Below, in pieces: positions 1 to 8,192 of a DNA stretch of 64,000 nt (position 1 is its first letter; every line of letters starts with the position of its first letter). The DNA comes from Arthrobacter sp. AQ5-05 (GTDB taxonomy: Bacteria > Actinomycetota > Actinomycetes > Actinomycetales > Micrococcaceae). The translations under genes were made by a program, and so were the position numbers. The notes beneath the pieces are model-generated. The model was not told the origin of the DNA, ran no database searches, and worked only from the letters and a program-made list of their open reading frames with translations. The DNA lies in NCBI RefSeq assembly GCF_003287975.1, contig NZ_QMKQ01000001.1, positions 124,001-188,000 of the forward strand. Direction: 5' to 3'.

Positions 1-2035
1 CGCCGAACCCGCCGCCGAAGCCACCTCCGCCGCCGCCGAATCCGCCAAACCCGCCGCCGCCGAAAACGCCGCCGCCGGAATCACCGGAGTGCGAGCCGCC
101 GCGCAGGATGGAATCGATGAGGATGCCGCCGAGGATGGCGCCGCCCAGGCCGTTGCTTCCGCCCCGGCCGCCGCCGAAGCCGCCGCCGAAGCCGTTGACG
201 TCGTTTTCCGCCTCGCGGGCGGCTTGGTCGGCCAGCGCCGAGGCATGCTCGGCGTAGGACAGGGCGTTGACCGGGTCGGAGGAGGCCATCCGCAGGGCTT
301 CCTCGAGGTTTCGCTGGGCCTCCGCCAGCCGGGTGCGTGCCGTGGCGCCGACGCCGCCGCGCCGGGCGCGGATAAAGTCGTCGGTGCCGCTGATCTTCAT
401 TTGGGCGGAGCGGATGGCCGCCTGCAGCTGGTCGGCCGCACGGCGGTTGCGTTCCTGCGCATCGCGGATCTGGTTCAGCTGCTCGTTCAGCGGACGAAGC
501 CCGGCATCGACCTCGGCCAGCAAGGCGACCGGGTCCACCCGCCCGGTGCCGACCTGCCCCTGGACCGAGGACAGCGCGGATTCCAGGGCGGCGACCGATC
601 CGGCCAGCTCCGGGTTGGAACCGTTGGCGACCAGGGCGCGTCCCTGGGCCAGGTCCTGGGCGGCGGTGGAGACCATGGACTCGAGGTCGGTGCGGGCCTT
701 GTCCAGGTCGTCTCCGGCGTGGGCCACGGCATCGAGCAGCACGGTGGCCTGGTGCACGGCGTCCTCCCCGGCGCGGACCGCAACGGCGGCCTCGGCGGTT
801 TCGGCCGCGGCGATCTTCGCCTCGGCGGTGGACACCGCGGTGTCGGCGAAGTCCAGCCGTTCGGTGGCCTCGGCGATGTTGGTGTGGACCTGGTTCAGCG
901 CGCCGTCGGTGTAGCGGGTCGCAAGCTCGGTGAGCTGCCCCTGGACCGTGCCGACGCGCTGGCGCAGCGGCTCGATCCGGGCCTTGAGCGAGCTGGCAGC
1001 CTCCGGTGCGTTCTTTTCCAGCTCGCGCAGCGAGGCGAATTCCTCGGTGTGCTGCTCGAGGGTCTCATTCACGGCCTCGCAGCGGCGGATGATCTCACCG
1101 AGCCAGGAGCGCTGTTCTTCCTCGGTGTCGGGGATCTCGTCGTCCAATTGCTGCTGCAGCTTGAAGGACTCGGACATGTGGGTCTTGGCCGTCTCGATGT
1201 CCTCGGCGAAGGGCTTGATGGCCGCCTCGCCGAATTGTGCCTGGGCGAAGCCGACCTCCTGCTCGGAGGAGCGGATGGCGTCGTCGGCGGCAATGAGCAG
1301 GCTGCCGGCCTTGGTGCGCAATTCCGGGATGCCGAGCGATGCCAGCGGGTCCAGCGGCTTGCCGTCGGGACCGGTGGCCACCTGGGGGAGCTGCGCGGGG
1401 AGCTTCTTGCGGCGGGTCAGCGCCCAGGCGGTTGCCCCGCCGACCACCACGACGCCGCCGACCAGCAGCCAGCCGGCGGTGCCGCCACCGCTGGATCCGC
1501 CGTTGGAGCCCGAACCGTTCGAGCCGGTGGCGGCTTGCCCGCCGTCGGGGGTCTTGCCGTTGGAGACGTTCTCGATGCCGGTCACGGCACCCAGGGCCGC
1601 GGCGGCCCACTGCTTGTCGGACAGCTCGGGAGAAACCATCTGGTTGAAGATGTCCTGGCCCGAGGCGTGCAGCTCGCTGCGGTCGTTGGTGGTGAACCTG
1701 GCGTTGCGATCCTGGACGGCGACGGCCAGCACCACGTCGCTGGTGCCCATGTTCTTGGACTTGGCCACCTCGGTGACCCACTCGTCGGGGTTGTCCGGGT
1801 TGGTGAAGGTATCCACGTAGATGACGTAAAGCGACTGGCCGGTATCCCGCTTCAGCTGCTTCACAGCGTCCTCGACCTCGGAGGTGCCCGAACCCAGGAC
1901 GTTGGCCTGGTCCACGACGAACTGGCCCGGGGGGATCTGCACGGGGGAGTCGGCCAGTGCCGGGGGTGCAAGCATGAACAGGGACAAGATTCCTGCGGAG
2001 GCAACTAGTGCCATCCGCCGGGGGAGCGATTTCAT
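1..2035 (-). CDS. TPM-domain membrane protein with coiled-coil and glycine-rich tail (C-terminus off the window)
   Basis: The frame is open from the ATG at 2035 to the left edge (678 codons visible), so the C-terminus is missing. A signal peptide (first 28 residues, ending PPALA) precedes a TPM domain (TLP18.3/Psb32/MOLO-1 fold) of about 130 residues, with FVVDQANVLGSG near its start and YVIYVDTF inside. A Gly/Ser linker and one membrane helix (GWLLVGGVVVVGG) follow, with RRKK on the cytoplasmic side. The remaining 450 residues are Ala/Glu-rich and helical, probably coiled coil, ending in a Gly/Phe-rich stretch (GGFGGGG repeats) that reaches the edge. TPM domains occur in photosystem-repair and envelope proteins; no substrate is known for this actinobacterial architecture. 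Transcribed away from the htrA-type gene. Confidence 0.85.
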   Translation of the reverse strand, partial: MKSLPRRMALVASAGILSLFMLAPPALADSPVQIPPGQFVVDQANVLGSGTSEVEDAVKQLKRDTGQSLYVIYVDTFTNPDNPDEWVTEVAKSKNMGTSDVVLAVAVQDRNARFTTNDRSELHASGQDIFNQMVSPELSDKQWAAAALGAVTGIENVSNGKTPDGGQAATGSNGSGSNGGSSGGGTAGWLLVGGVVVVGGATAWALTRRKKLPAQLPQVATGPDGKPLDPLASLGIPELRTKAGSLLIAADDAIRSSEQEVGFAQAQFGEAAIKPFAEDIETAKTHMSESFKLQQQLDDEIPDTEEEQRSWLGEIIRRCEAVNETLEQHTEEFASLRELEKNAPEAASSLKARIEPLRQRVGTVQGQLTELATRYTDGALNQVHTNIAEATERLDFADTAVSTAEAKIAAAETAEAAVAVRAGEDAVHQATVLLDAVAHAGDDLDKARTDLESMVSTAAQDLAQGRALVANGSNPELAGSVAALESALSSVQGQVGTGRVDPVALLAEVDAGLRPLNEQLNQIRDAQERNRRAADQLQAAIRSAQMKISGTDDFIRARRGGVGATARTRLAEAQRNLEEALRMASSDPVNALSYAEHASALADQAAREAENDVNGFGGGFGGGRGGSNGLGGAILGGILIDSILRGGSHSGDSGGGVFGGGGFGGFGGGGGGFGGGFG

Positions 2036-2308
2036 GGTTTTCCTTCACCCTTGCATGGTCGGCCGCAGAAAATGCGCGGATCGTTGCATGATTCCAAGCA
2101 ACTTTCCGGTTTCTGCTGTCGATGTTGATTCTAGGTGGGTGAAACGCGCGAGTCCACAGAATCGCCGGTGCATCGGGCAGGCGGTTTTCGAATCACACCT
2201 TCTCACAGCCGACACTCAGGTTCTCCTTTTCGCCACCACAGCCCGCACGGGCATAGTTGTAACCAAGAAACGCAGAGGAATCCACCGTCAGGGATTGGAA
2301 GAACAGTC

Positions 2309-3958
2309 ATGAGCGAGAACCAGTTTGAGCAGCCGGGCACCGGCCGCGATCCGGAACAGCAGCCGGAATCCGGCGCCGTGCCGCCGCGCCCCGCGACCCC
2401 GCCGGGCACCCCGGCCAACGGTTCGGGCGACTCGGCCGCGGGCACCGACGGCACGCAACCGGTCTCCCGGATCGAAGGGGCGACGGATCCGACGCAGGCA
2501 CTGCCCCGCCACCCGGGCAACCCCGGCCAGAATGCACCGGCACAGGACACCCCGGCGCAGGGGCCGGCAACCGGTGCGCAGCCGCAGCCTCCCTACGGCG
2601 CCCCGGCCCCCGCGCAACAGCCGGCGCACGCCTGGAACTCCGCGTCGCAGGGCGGATCGCCATACGGCACCCCGACCGCCGAAGAACACGCCTCCGCCTT
2701 CGGCGCGCCGCTTCCCCCGGCCCGGAACAACGCGCCGAAGAAATTCACCTCCGGCGCCCTGATCGTGGGCATGGTCGCAGCCGCACTGGTGGGCGCCGGC
2801 AGCGCGGTGGGCGCCAACTACGTGATGAACACCAACCCCACGGCAGCCGCCTCCTCCAGCACCACCCCGCAGGGCGACGTGGTCATCAACAACCCGAAGA
2901 ACGTCACAGCTGTCACCGCCGCGGCCGCCAAGGCCAGCCCCAGCGTGGTCACCATCGACGTCGCAGGCACCTCCGAGGCGGGTTCGGGCTCGGGCATCAT
3001 CCTGGACACGGCCGGGCACATCCTGACCAACACCCACGTGGTGACCCTGGGCGGGACCACCAGCAGCCCGAAGATCGCGGTGCGCACCTCCGACGGGAAG
3101 GTCCACGACGCCACCGTGGTGGGCACCGACCCGCTCTCGGACCTGGCCGTGATCAAGATCGACGCGCAAGACCTGGTTCCGGCCACCCTGGGAGCCTCCG
3201 GGAGCCTGAACGTGGGCGACACCGCCATCGCGATCGGCGCTCCGCTGGGCCTGAGCGGCACCGTCACCGACGGCATCATCTCCACGCTGAACCGCACCAT
3301 CTCCGTCGCCTCCTCCGCGGTGCCCAAGCAGTCCGAGGGCAGTGACTCGAACGGCAACGGCAACCAGTTCAACTTCCAGTTCCCCGGCGCCCCGGACCAG
3401 CAGCAACAGCCATCCAGCTCCACGGGTTCGATCTTCATCAACGTGATCCAAACCGACGCGGCGATCAACCACGGCAACTCCGGCGGCGCGCTGGTGGACG
3501 TGAACGGGAACATCATCGGGGTGAACGTCGCGATCGCCTCCTCCGGATCCAGCGCCAGCTCCTCGGGCGACAGCGGATCGATCGGCGTCGGGTTCGCCAT
3601 CCCGATCGATTACGCCAAGCGCATCGCCAAGGACATCATCGACAACGGCTCGGCCACCCACGGGATGCTCGGGGTCACGGTGCAGGCCAAGCCCGCCGGG
3701 GTGGCCAGCGGCTCCTCCTCGTCCTTCAGCATCGGTGCCGAGGTGAAGTCGGTCGTTTCGGACAGTCCCGCGGAGAAGGCCGGGTTGAAGGTCGGCGACG
3801 TGATCACCGGGGTGGATGCGCGCAGCATCTCCGACAGCACCTCGCTGACCGCCGCGATCCGCGAGATCCCGGCCGGCGGCACCACCGAAGTCCGCTACAC
3901 CCGCGGCGGCGCCGAGGCATCGACCACCGTGACGGTGGGCGAAACCCCGGCCCAGTAG
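2309..3958 (+). CDS. htrA: Membrane-anchored HtrA/DegP-family serine protease with PDZ domain
   Basis: A 549-residue protein with a long Pro/Gln/Ala-rich cytoplasmic N-terminus (1-145), one membrane helix (FTSGALIVGMVAAALVGAG) and an extracytoplasmic trypsin-like domain. The catalytic triad is visible: His243 (NTHVV), Asp278 (LSDLAVIKI) and Ser391 (HGNSGGALVD). One PDZ domain (GMLGVTVQ... AGLKVGDVITGVD) closes the protein. The family degrades or refolds damaged envelope proteins. A Gln/Asn/Ser-rich insertion (about 345-380) lies between Asp and Ser. The start chosen is the ATG preceded by GGAAG; an upstream in-frame extension to 2135 is Pro/Arg-rich and unsupported. Monocistronic. Confidence 0.93.
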   Translation: MSENQFEQPGTGRDPEQQPESGAVPPRPATPPGTPANGSGDSAAGTDGTQPVSRIEGATDPTQALPRHPGNPGQNAPAQDTPAQGPATGAQPQPPYGAPAPAQQPAHAWNSASQGGSPYGTPTAEEHASAFGAPLPPARNNAPKKFTSGALIVGMVAAALVGAGSAVGANYVMNTNPTAAASSSTTPQGDVVINNPKNVTAVTAAAAKASPSVVTIDVAGTSEAGSGSGIILDTAGHILTNTHVVTLGGTTSSPKIAVRTSDGKVHDATVVGTDPLSDLAVIKIDAQDLVPATLGASGSLNVGDTAIAIGAPLGLSGTVTDGIISTLNRTISVASSAVPKQSEGSDSNGNGNQFNFQFPGAPDQQQQPSSSTGSIFINVIQTDAAINHGNSGGALVDVNGNIIGVNVAIASSGSSASSSGDSGSIGVGFAIPIDYAKRIAKDIIDNGSATHGMLGVTVQAKPAGVASGSSSSFSIGAEVKSVVSDSPAEKAGLKVGDVITGVDARSISDSTSLTAAIREIPAGGTTEVRYTRGGAEASTTVTVGETPAQ

Positions 3959-4300
3959 CGGCGCACCCGGGCGACACACGGCGCAACATGGCCGGTGCCG
4001 CCCCGGGTCACACCGCGCAACGCGGAGCAATGCAGTGAAATATTGACGGACGCGGCGTGCCGGCTGCCAGGACCCGTGCTGGCGCCCGGTGCGGCGCGTT
4101 TGCCGCATGCGTGCAGCGTTTGCGGTGCCGGTGCGCCCGGCCCCGCCGCCACTTGCGCCCGGGGCGGGCCTGCGGGCGCCTCCGGGCACCGATACGATGG
4201 AGCGGGGAGATCGGCCGGTCCTGCCCGCACTCGGCGGCGCCCGGTGCGCACCGGCCGCGGTTTCCCACGCAGATCTGTCCAAGTTTCCAGAAAGGCAGCA
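3959..4300. other. Intergenic region, 342 bp, with a possible etfB promoter
   Basis: No convincing gene. A TACGAT hexamer at 4193-4198 is a plausible -10 box for etfB and would give a leader of about 95 nt; no good -35 box is seen at the right distance. ACCCGGG near 3967 could pair with CCCGGGT near 4006 as a weak terminator for the protease gene. Confidence 0.35.
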
Positions 4301-5122
4301 ATGAGCCAGAACACCGGCACGCCCCTGAACATTCTCGTGTTGGTCAAACACGTGCCAGATGTCCAATTCGATCGCCACCTGACCGGCCCCGGGCAGCGGT
4401 TGGACCGCAAGGATTCGGTCCTGTCGGAACTCGACGAGTACGCCATCGAGGCGGCCTTGGCGCTGGCCGAGTCCCGCGGCGGGGACAAGGCGGGGAACAC
4501 CGTCACGGCCATGACCATGGGGCCCGAAGCGGCAGCGAACGCCGTGAAGAAGTCCCTGCAGATGGGGGCGGCAGCGGGCGTGCACATTTGCGATCCCGCG
4601 CTGGCCGGTTCCGATGCCGGGGCCACCTCCCTGGTGCTGGCCACCGCCATCAAGCAGCTGGGCGGCTTCGACGTGGTGCTCACCGGCATGGCCTCCACCG
4701 ACGCCGAGACCTCCCTGGTTCCCGCGCAGCTGGCCGAACGCCTGGGCGTGGCGCAGCTGACCAACCTGTCGAAGCTGGAGGTCGCGCCCGGAAGCAACAC
4801 CGTCACGGCGCTGCGCGTCGGCGAGGACGGAGCCCAGTGGCTGGAGTCCGCGCTGCCGGTGCTGGTCTCGGTCACCGACCAGGCCAACGAGCCGCGCTAC
4901 CCGAACTTCCGCGGGATCCTGGCGGCCAAGAAGAAGAAGGTCACCACGCTCACCCTCGCGCAGCTGGGCCTGGCCGAAGAGGCAGTGGGCGCCGCCGGGT
5001 CCGCGACCCGCGTGCTCTCCGCCGCGCCGCGCCCGCCGCGCGCCGCAGGGCAGGTCATCACCGACTCCGGCCAAGCCGGCATCGCGCTGGTGGACTTCCT
5101 TGCCGACGCCAAGCTGATCTAG
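4301..5122 (+). CDS. etfB: Electron transfer flavoprotein beta subunit
   Basis: A 273-residue ETF beta subunit. The heterodimer with EtfA accepts electrons from acyl-CoA and related dehydrogenases and passes them to a quinone reductase. Seen: the N-terminal ILVLVKHVPD strand, nucleotide-domain segment AMTMGPEAA, the conserved VVLTGMASTDAETSLVPAQLAE segment around residue 125, and the hinge stretch PRYPNFRGILAAKKKKV typical of the family. Start ATG follows AAAGG. It is 22 nt upstream of etfA, and the pair is syntenic with mycobacterial fixA-fixB. Confidence 0.95.
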   Translation: MSQNTGTPLNILVLVKHVPDVQFDRHLTGPGQRLDRKDSVLSELDEYAIEAALALAESRGGDKAGNTVTAMTMGPEAAANAVKKSLQMGAAAGVHICDPALAGSDAGATSLVLATAIKQLGGFDVVLTGMASTDAETSLVPAQLAERLGVAQLTNLSKLEVAPGSNTVTALRVGEDGAQWLESALPVLVSVTDQANEPRYPNFRGILAAKKKKVTTLTLAQLGLAEEAVGAAGSATRVLSAAPRPPRAAGQVITDSGQAGIALVDFLADAKLI

Positions 5123-5144
5123 CACCACTTTCAAGGGGAACAAC

Positions 5145-6098
5145 ATGTCGAACATCTTGGTATACATCCACGACCCCGCCGGCGCGCCGACCAAGGGGCA
5201 GCGCGAACTGCTGGCCCTGGCCGCCCGCCTGGGCGAGGCCAGCGCGGTGCTGGGCGGCCCGGCCGACGCGGCCGCACTGGCGTCGCTGGGCGCAGCCGGC
5301 GCCACCGGATTCTACGCCGCGGCCGGCGGCCTTGACGCCACCGGGCTCATCGCCCCGGCGGTCTCGCTGCTGGAGGCCGCAGTGCGCGAATCGGGCGCCA
5401 CCGCGGTGCTGCTGCCCAACACCGTCGAGGGCCGTGAAATCGCCGCACGCACCGCCGTGCGCCTGGACGGCGGGGTCATCACCGACGCCATCGACGTCGA
5501 CGCCGAGTTGACCGTGACCAAGCCGGTGCTCGCCGGCAGCTACACCGTCAAGGCGCAGGTCACCCGCGGCCCGGCACTGATCACGCTGAAGGCCAACAGC
5601 GTCGAGGTGCCCGACGCGGCCCCGGCCGCCGGAGCAGCCGCCCCGGTGCGCGAGCTCGAGCTCGGCGACACCGGCCCGGCGGCCAGCATCACCGCCACCG
5701 CACCGCACACCGCCACCGGCCGCCCGGAACTTTCCGAGGCCCGCTTCGTGGTCGCCGGCGGACGCGGCGTGGACGGGGACTTCGGCCCGGTGGAGGATTT
5801 GGCCGACGCCCTGGGCGCGGCGGTTGGTGCCTCGCGCGCCGCCACCGACGCCGGCTGGATCGACCACGCCGCGCAGGTCGGGCAGACCGGTGTGACGGTC
5901 TCCCCGCAGCTGTACATCTCCGCCGGCATCTCCGGGGCGATCCAGCAGAAGGCCGGAATGCAGACCGCCAAGACCATCATCGCGATCAACAAGGACCCCG
6001 ACGCGCCGGTGTTCGAGATCGCCGACCTGGGCATCGTGGGCGATTTGGCCGTGGTGCTGCCGCAGGCAGCCGCCGAGATCCGCCGGCGCAAGGGCTAG
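5145..6098 (+). CDS. etfA: Electron transfer flavoprotein alpha subunit
   Basis: A 317-residue ETF alpha subunit, partner of EtfB. The N-terminal domain (1-185) is Ala-rich and variable. The C-terminal FAD domain carries the family signature: RFVVAGGRGV, QVGQTGVTVSPQLYISAGISG and the closing segment AIINKDPDAPVFEIADLGIVGDL-like (here AINKDPDAPVFEIADLGIVG). Start ATG is preceded by AAGGGG. It is followed after 4 nt by the PIG-L gene, so the three genes are one transcription unit. Confidence 0.95.
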   Translation: MSNILVYIHDPAGAPTKGQRELLALAARLGEASAVLGGPADAAALASLGAAGATGFYAAAGGLDATGLIAPAVSLLEAAVRESGATAVLLPNTVEGREIAARTAVRLDGGVITDAIDVDAELTVTKPVLAGSYTVKAQVTRGPALITLKANSVEVPDAAPAAGAAAPVRELELGDTGPAASITATAPHTATGRPELSEARFVVAGGRGVDGDFGPVEDLADALGAAVGASRAATDAGWIDHAAQVGQTGVTVSPQLYISAGISGAIQQKAGMQTAKTIIAINKDPDAPVFEIADLGIVGDLAVVLPQAAAEIRRRKG

Positions 6099-6102
6099 GC
6101 GC

Positions 6103-6858
6103 ATGGGCATCTTCGACCCGGCAGTGCACCCGGTGCGCCGGGTGATGTGCTTCGGCGCGCACCCCGACGACCTGGACTTCGGGGCCTCGGGCACCGTGGC
6201 GGCCTGGACCGCCGCGGGCGTGGAAGTGGAGTACTGCATCATGACCGACGGCGACGCCGGCGGGTTCGATGAGCGCACCGCAGCTGGGATCACCGCGACC
6301 CGGCATGCGGAGCAGCGCGCGGCCGCGGCCCTGGTGGGCGTGGAGACAGTGCACTTCCTGGGGGAGGCCGACGGGTTCCTGGAGCCCAACCACCGGGTCA
6401 TGAAGCAGGTCGTCGCGCTGATCCGCACGCTGCGCCCCGACGTGGTGCTGGCCATGCACCCGGAACGGAACTGGGAGCGGATCCAGCGCTCGCACCCGGA
6501 CCACCTGGCCTGCGGCGAGGCGGTGACCCGCGCCATCTACCCGGCGGTGGAGAACCCGTTCTCCTACCCGGAACTCGTGGAGGCGGGACTTGAGGCCTAC
6601 AAGCTGCCGTGGCTGTGGCTGTACGGTGCCCCGGCCGAGCGGGAGAACCACCGGGTGGATGTCACTGCGGTGTTCGAGCTCAAGCTTGCCGCGCTGCGCC
6701 AGCACCTGAGCCAGCACCCCGACGTGCCGGCCATGGAGCGCTACGTGCGCCGGCAGTCGCAGGAGCAGGGTGCGATCGCCGGGCTGGCACCGGGCGCGCT
6801 GGCCGAGGCATTCCATGTGGTCGCGGTCAACGCGGCGGACACCATCGCCGGTTTCTAG
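6103..6858 (+). CDS. PIG-L family zinc-dependent N-deacetylase (MshB/Mca-like)
   Basis: A 251-residue LmbE/PIG-L protein. The zinc motif HPDD (FGAHPDDLDFGASG) is near residue 20, TDGDAGGFDE near 50, and SHPDHLACGEAV near 145 supplies the third ligand. These enzymes remove N-acetyl groups or cleave amides; actinobacterial relatives make mycothiol (MshB) or process its conjugates (Mca). The substrate cannot be read here. Its 4-nt spacing after etfA suggests co-transcription. The acetate-hydrolase fold and metal ligands look intact. Confidence 0.9.
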   Translation: MGIFDPAVHPVRRVMCFGAHPDDLDFGASGTVAAWTAAGVEVEYCIMTDGDAGGFDERTAAGITATRHAEQRAAAALVGVETVHFLGEADGFLEPNHRVMKQVVALIRTLRPDVVLAMHPERNWERIQRSHPDHLACGEAVTRAIYPAVENPFSYPELVEAGLEAYKLPWLWLYGAPAERENHRVDVTAVFELKLAALRQHLSQHPDVPAMERYVRRQSQEQGAIAGLAPGALAEAFHVVAVNAADTIAGF

Positions 6859-6901
6859 ACCCGGCGCATCAAGCCGCGGGCCCGCGGCGGGTTAAGCACG
6901 T

Positions 6902-6937
6902 GTGGGCCGCCTCCCATTCACAGGGGAGGCGGCCCAC
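6902..6937. terminator. Bidirectional intrinsic terminator
   Basis: A perfect 14-bp stem (GTGGGCCGCCTCCC with GGGAGGCGGCCCAC) and 8-nt loop lies between the convergent PIG-L and RskA-like genes. No long U tract on either strand. Confidence 0.8.
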
Positions 6938-6980
6938 AGTCGTCTGCGGCGCGGGTGTTGCGCCGGGACCGCAAGGTGCG

Positions 6981-7538
6981 TTACTTGGCTTCGGGCAGGT
7001 CAAGCACGGCCAAGGGCTCGGTGCTCGGGGCGGTGCTGCTTCCGTCGCCCGGTTCCACCGAAACCATGACGGAGGCGAGCTTGTCCACGCCGTTGAACCC
7101 TTCCCTGACGGGTTTGTCCGACGGGGCGATGGTGGCCAGCAGGGTGGGCCGGTCGGTGGAGGCCTCGATGAGCCACACCACGTAGTCCTCGGTGGGGTCG
7201 ATGGCCGGCAAACCGGTCAGCTCGATCATCCCGGCGTCGGCCTTCGCGGAGGTCTTGAGCACCGCATGCCCGCCGCCCTCGAGGTCCGCCTGGGCGACGA
7301 CCTGGTCGGAGGCGCGCTCGACCTTGGAAACGTAGTTGGTCGGAATCAGGTTCACCAGCCCGGCGACCAGGCCGATGACGACCACCGCCAAGGCAGCGAC
7401 CACGAACATCCACTTCTTCAGCGGGCGCCGGACGGGGGCCTCGGCGTCCGTGGACACCGCATCGACAAGATCCATGCCGAGGTCGTCGTCGTTCTCGTCG
7501 CCGCGGTGCGCAGGGTATGCGGGATCGGTGCCGGTCAT
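6981..7538 (-). CDS. Single-pass membrane protein with RskA-like (anti-sigma-K C-terminal) domain
   Basis: A 185-residue protein: an acidic cytoplasmic segment (DENDDD), one membrane helix around residues 55-75 (WMFVVAALAVVVIGLVAGLV), and an extracytoplasmic domain resembling the C-terminal domain of anti-sigma-K factors (GMIELTGLPAID, DYVVWLIE, PLAVLDLPEAK). The cytoplasmic part has no recognisable zinc-binding anti-sigma domain and no sigma-factor gene adjoins, so an anti-sigma role is doubtful. The ATG at 7538 is chosen because AAAGGA precedes it; an upstream in-frame start at 7595 would precede a likely -10 box (TATGCT at 7597-7592). Confidence 0.75.
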   Translation of the reverse strand: MTGTDPAYPAHRGDENDDDLGMDLVDAVSTDAEAPVRRPLKKWMFVVAALAVVVIGLVAGLVNLIPTNYVSKVERASDQVVAQADLEGGGHAVLKTSAKADAGMIELTGLPAIDPTEDYVVWLIEASTDRPTLLATIAPSDKPVREGFNGVDKLASVMVSVEPGDGSSTAPSTEPLAVLDLPEAK

Positions 7539-7614
7539 GATGTTGCCATCCTTTTCAAAGAGCGGGGGTGGCCGGTAATTGCCACGTGTAAGCATAGGCC
7601 AGAAGGCTAGGGAT

Positions 7615-8085
7615 TTAGTGTGTGCCGCCGGGGGCGAAGCCGTGCTGGCGCCAGGCCTCGTAGAGCGCGATGGATGCGGAATTTGCGAGGTTCAGCGAGC
7701 GGCGGGCCTGAAGCATCGGCAACCTGACGGTGGCGGTGATGTGCGCATCGTTCTTCAGTTCCGCCGGCAGCCCGACGGACTCGGGGCCGAAAAGCAGCAC
7801 GTCGCCCGGTTGGTAGGACACCTCCGTGTAGAGGGTGCTGCCCTCGGAGGTGAAGGCGAAGACGCGCGCGGGGGCCAGTGCCGCCCAGGCGGATTCGATG
7901 TCCGGGTGCACGGTGACCACCGCCAGGTCGTGGTAGTCCAGGCCCGCGCGGCGCAGCTTGGAGTCCTCGAAGTCGAAGCCCAGCGGCTCGACGAGGTGCA
8001 GTTCGGCGCCGGTCACCGCGGCAAGGCGGATGGCGTTGCCGGTATTGCCGGGAATTTCGGGAGTGTAAAAAAGGATTCGGAACAC
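7615..8085 (-). CDS. trmL: tRNA (cytidine/uridine-34-2'-O)-methyltransferase, TrmL type (SPOUT)
   Basis: A 156-residue SPOUT methyltransferase that methylates the wobble ribose of tRNA-Leu in characterised relatives. It opens FRILFYTPEIPGNTGNAIRL, the family N-terminus; LLFGPESVGLP and the closing RSLNLANSASIALYEAWRQ form the SAM-binding knot. The GTG start is fixed by the homology and by TAAACT at 8098-8093 ending 7 nt upstream, i.e. a leaderless mRNA. Length is typical. Confidence 0.93.
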   Translation of the reverse strand: MFRILFYTPEIPGNTGNAIRLAAVTGAELHLVEPLGFDFEDSKLRRAGLDYHDLAVVTVHPDIESAWAALAPARVFAFTSEGSTLYTEVSYQPGDVLLFGPESVGLPAELKNDAHITATVRLPMLQARRSLNLANSASIALYEAWRQHGFAPGGTH

Positions 8086-8092
8086 GCACCCC

Positions 8093-8098
8093 AGTTTA
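8093..8098 (-). promoter_or_regulatory. -10 box of leaderless trmL
   Basis: TAAACT on the minus strand, 7 nt before the GTG start; there is no clear ribosome binding site between them. Confidence 0.5.
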
Positions 8099-8192
8099 CG
8101 GTGCGCCGGGCCCGCCCATGGTGCCGGGCGCTCCGGCGGCGGTTCCCCGGCTGGTCCGCGGGGCCGGTGAGCGTGGCCGGGTGCGCAGGTGG

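Noticed and set aside
1-200. Repeat-like GCC/CCG-rich DNA at the left edge
   Set aside because: It is the Gly/Phe-rich coding tail of the TPM protein, not a separate repeat element.
89-2008. 639-codon plus-strand frame over the TPM gene
   Set aside because: The minus strand encodes a signal peptide, TPM domain and membrane helix; the plus frame is Gly/Val/Gln-rich and featureless.
2288-5305. 1005-codon open frame antisense to htrA and etfB
   Set aside because: It covers clear protease and ETF genes on the other strand; composition is Gly/Arg-rich with no motif. Open because of high GC third positions.
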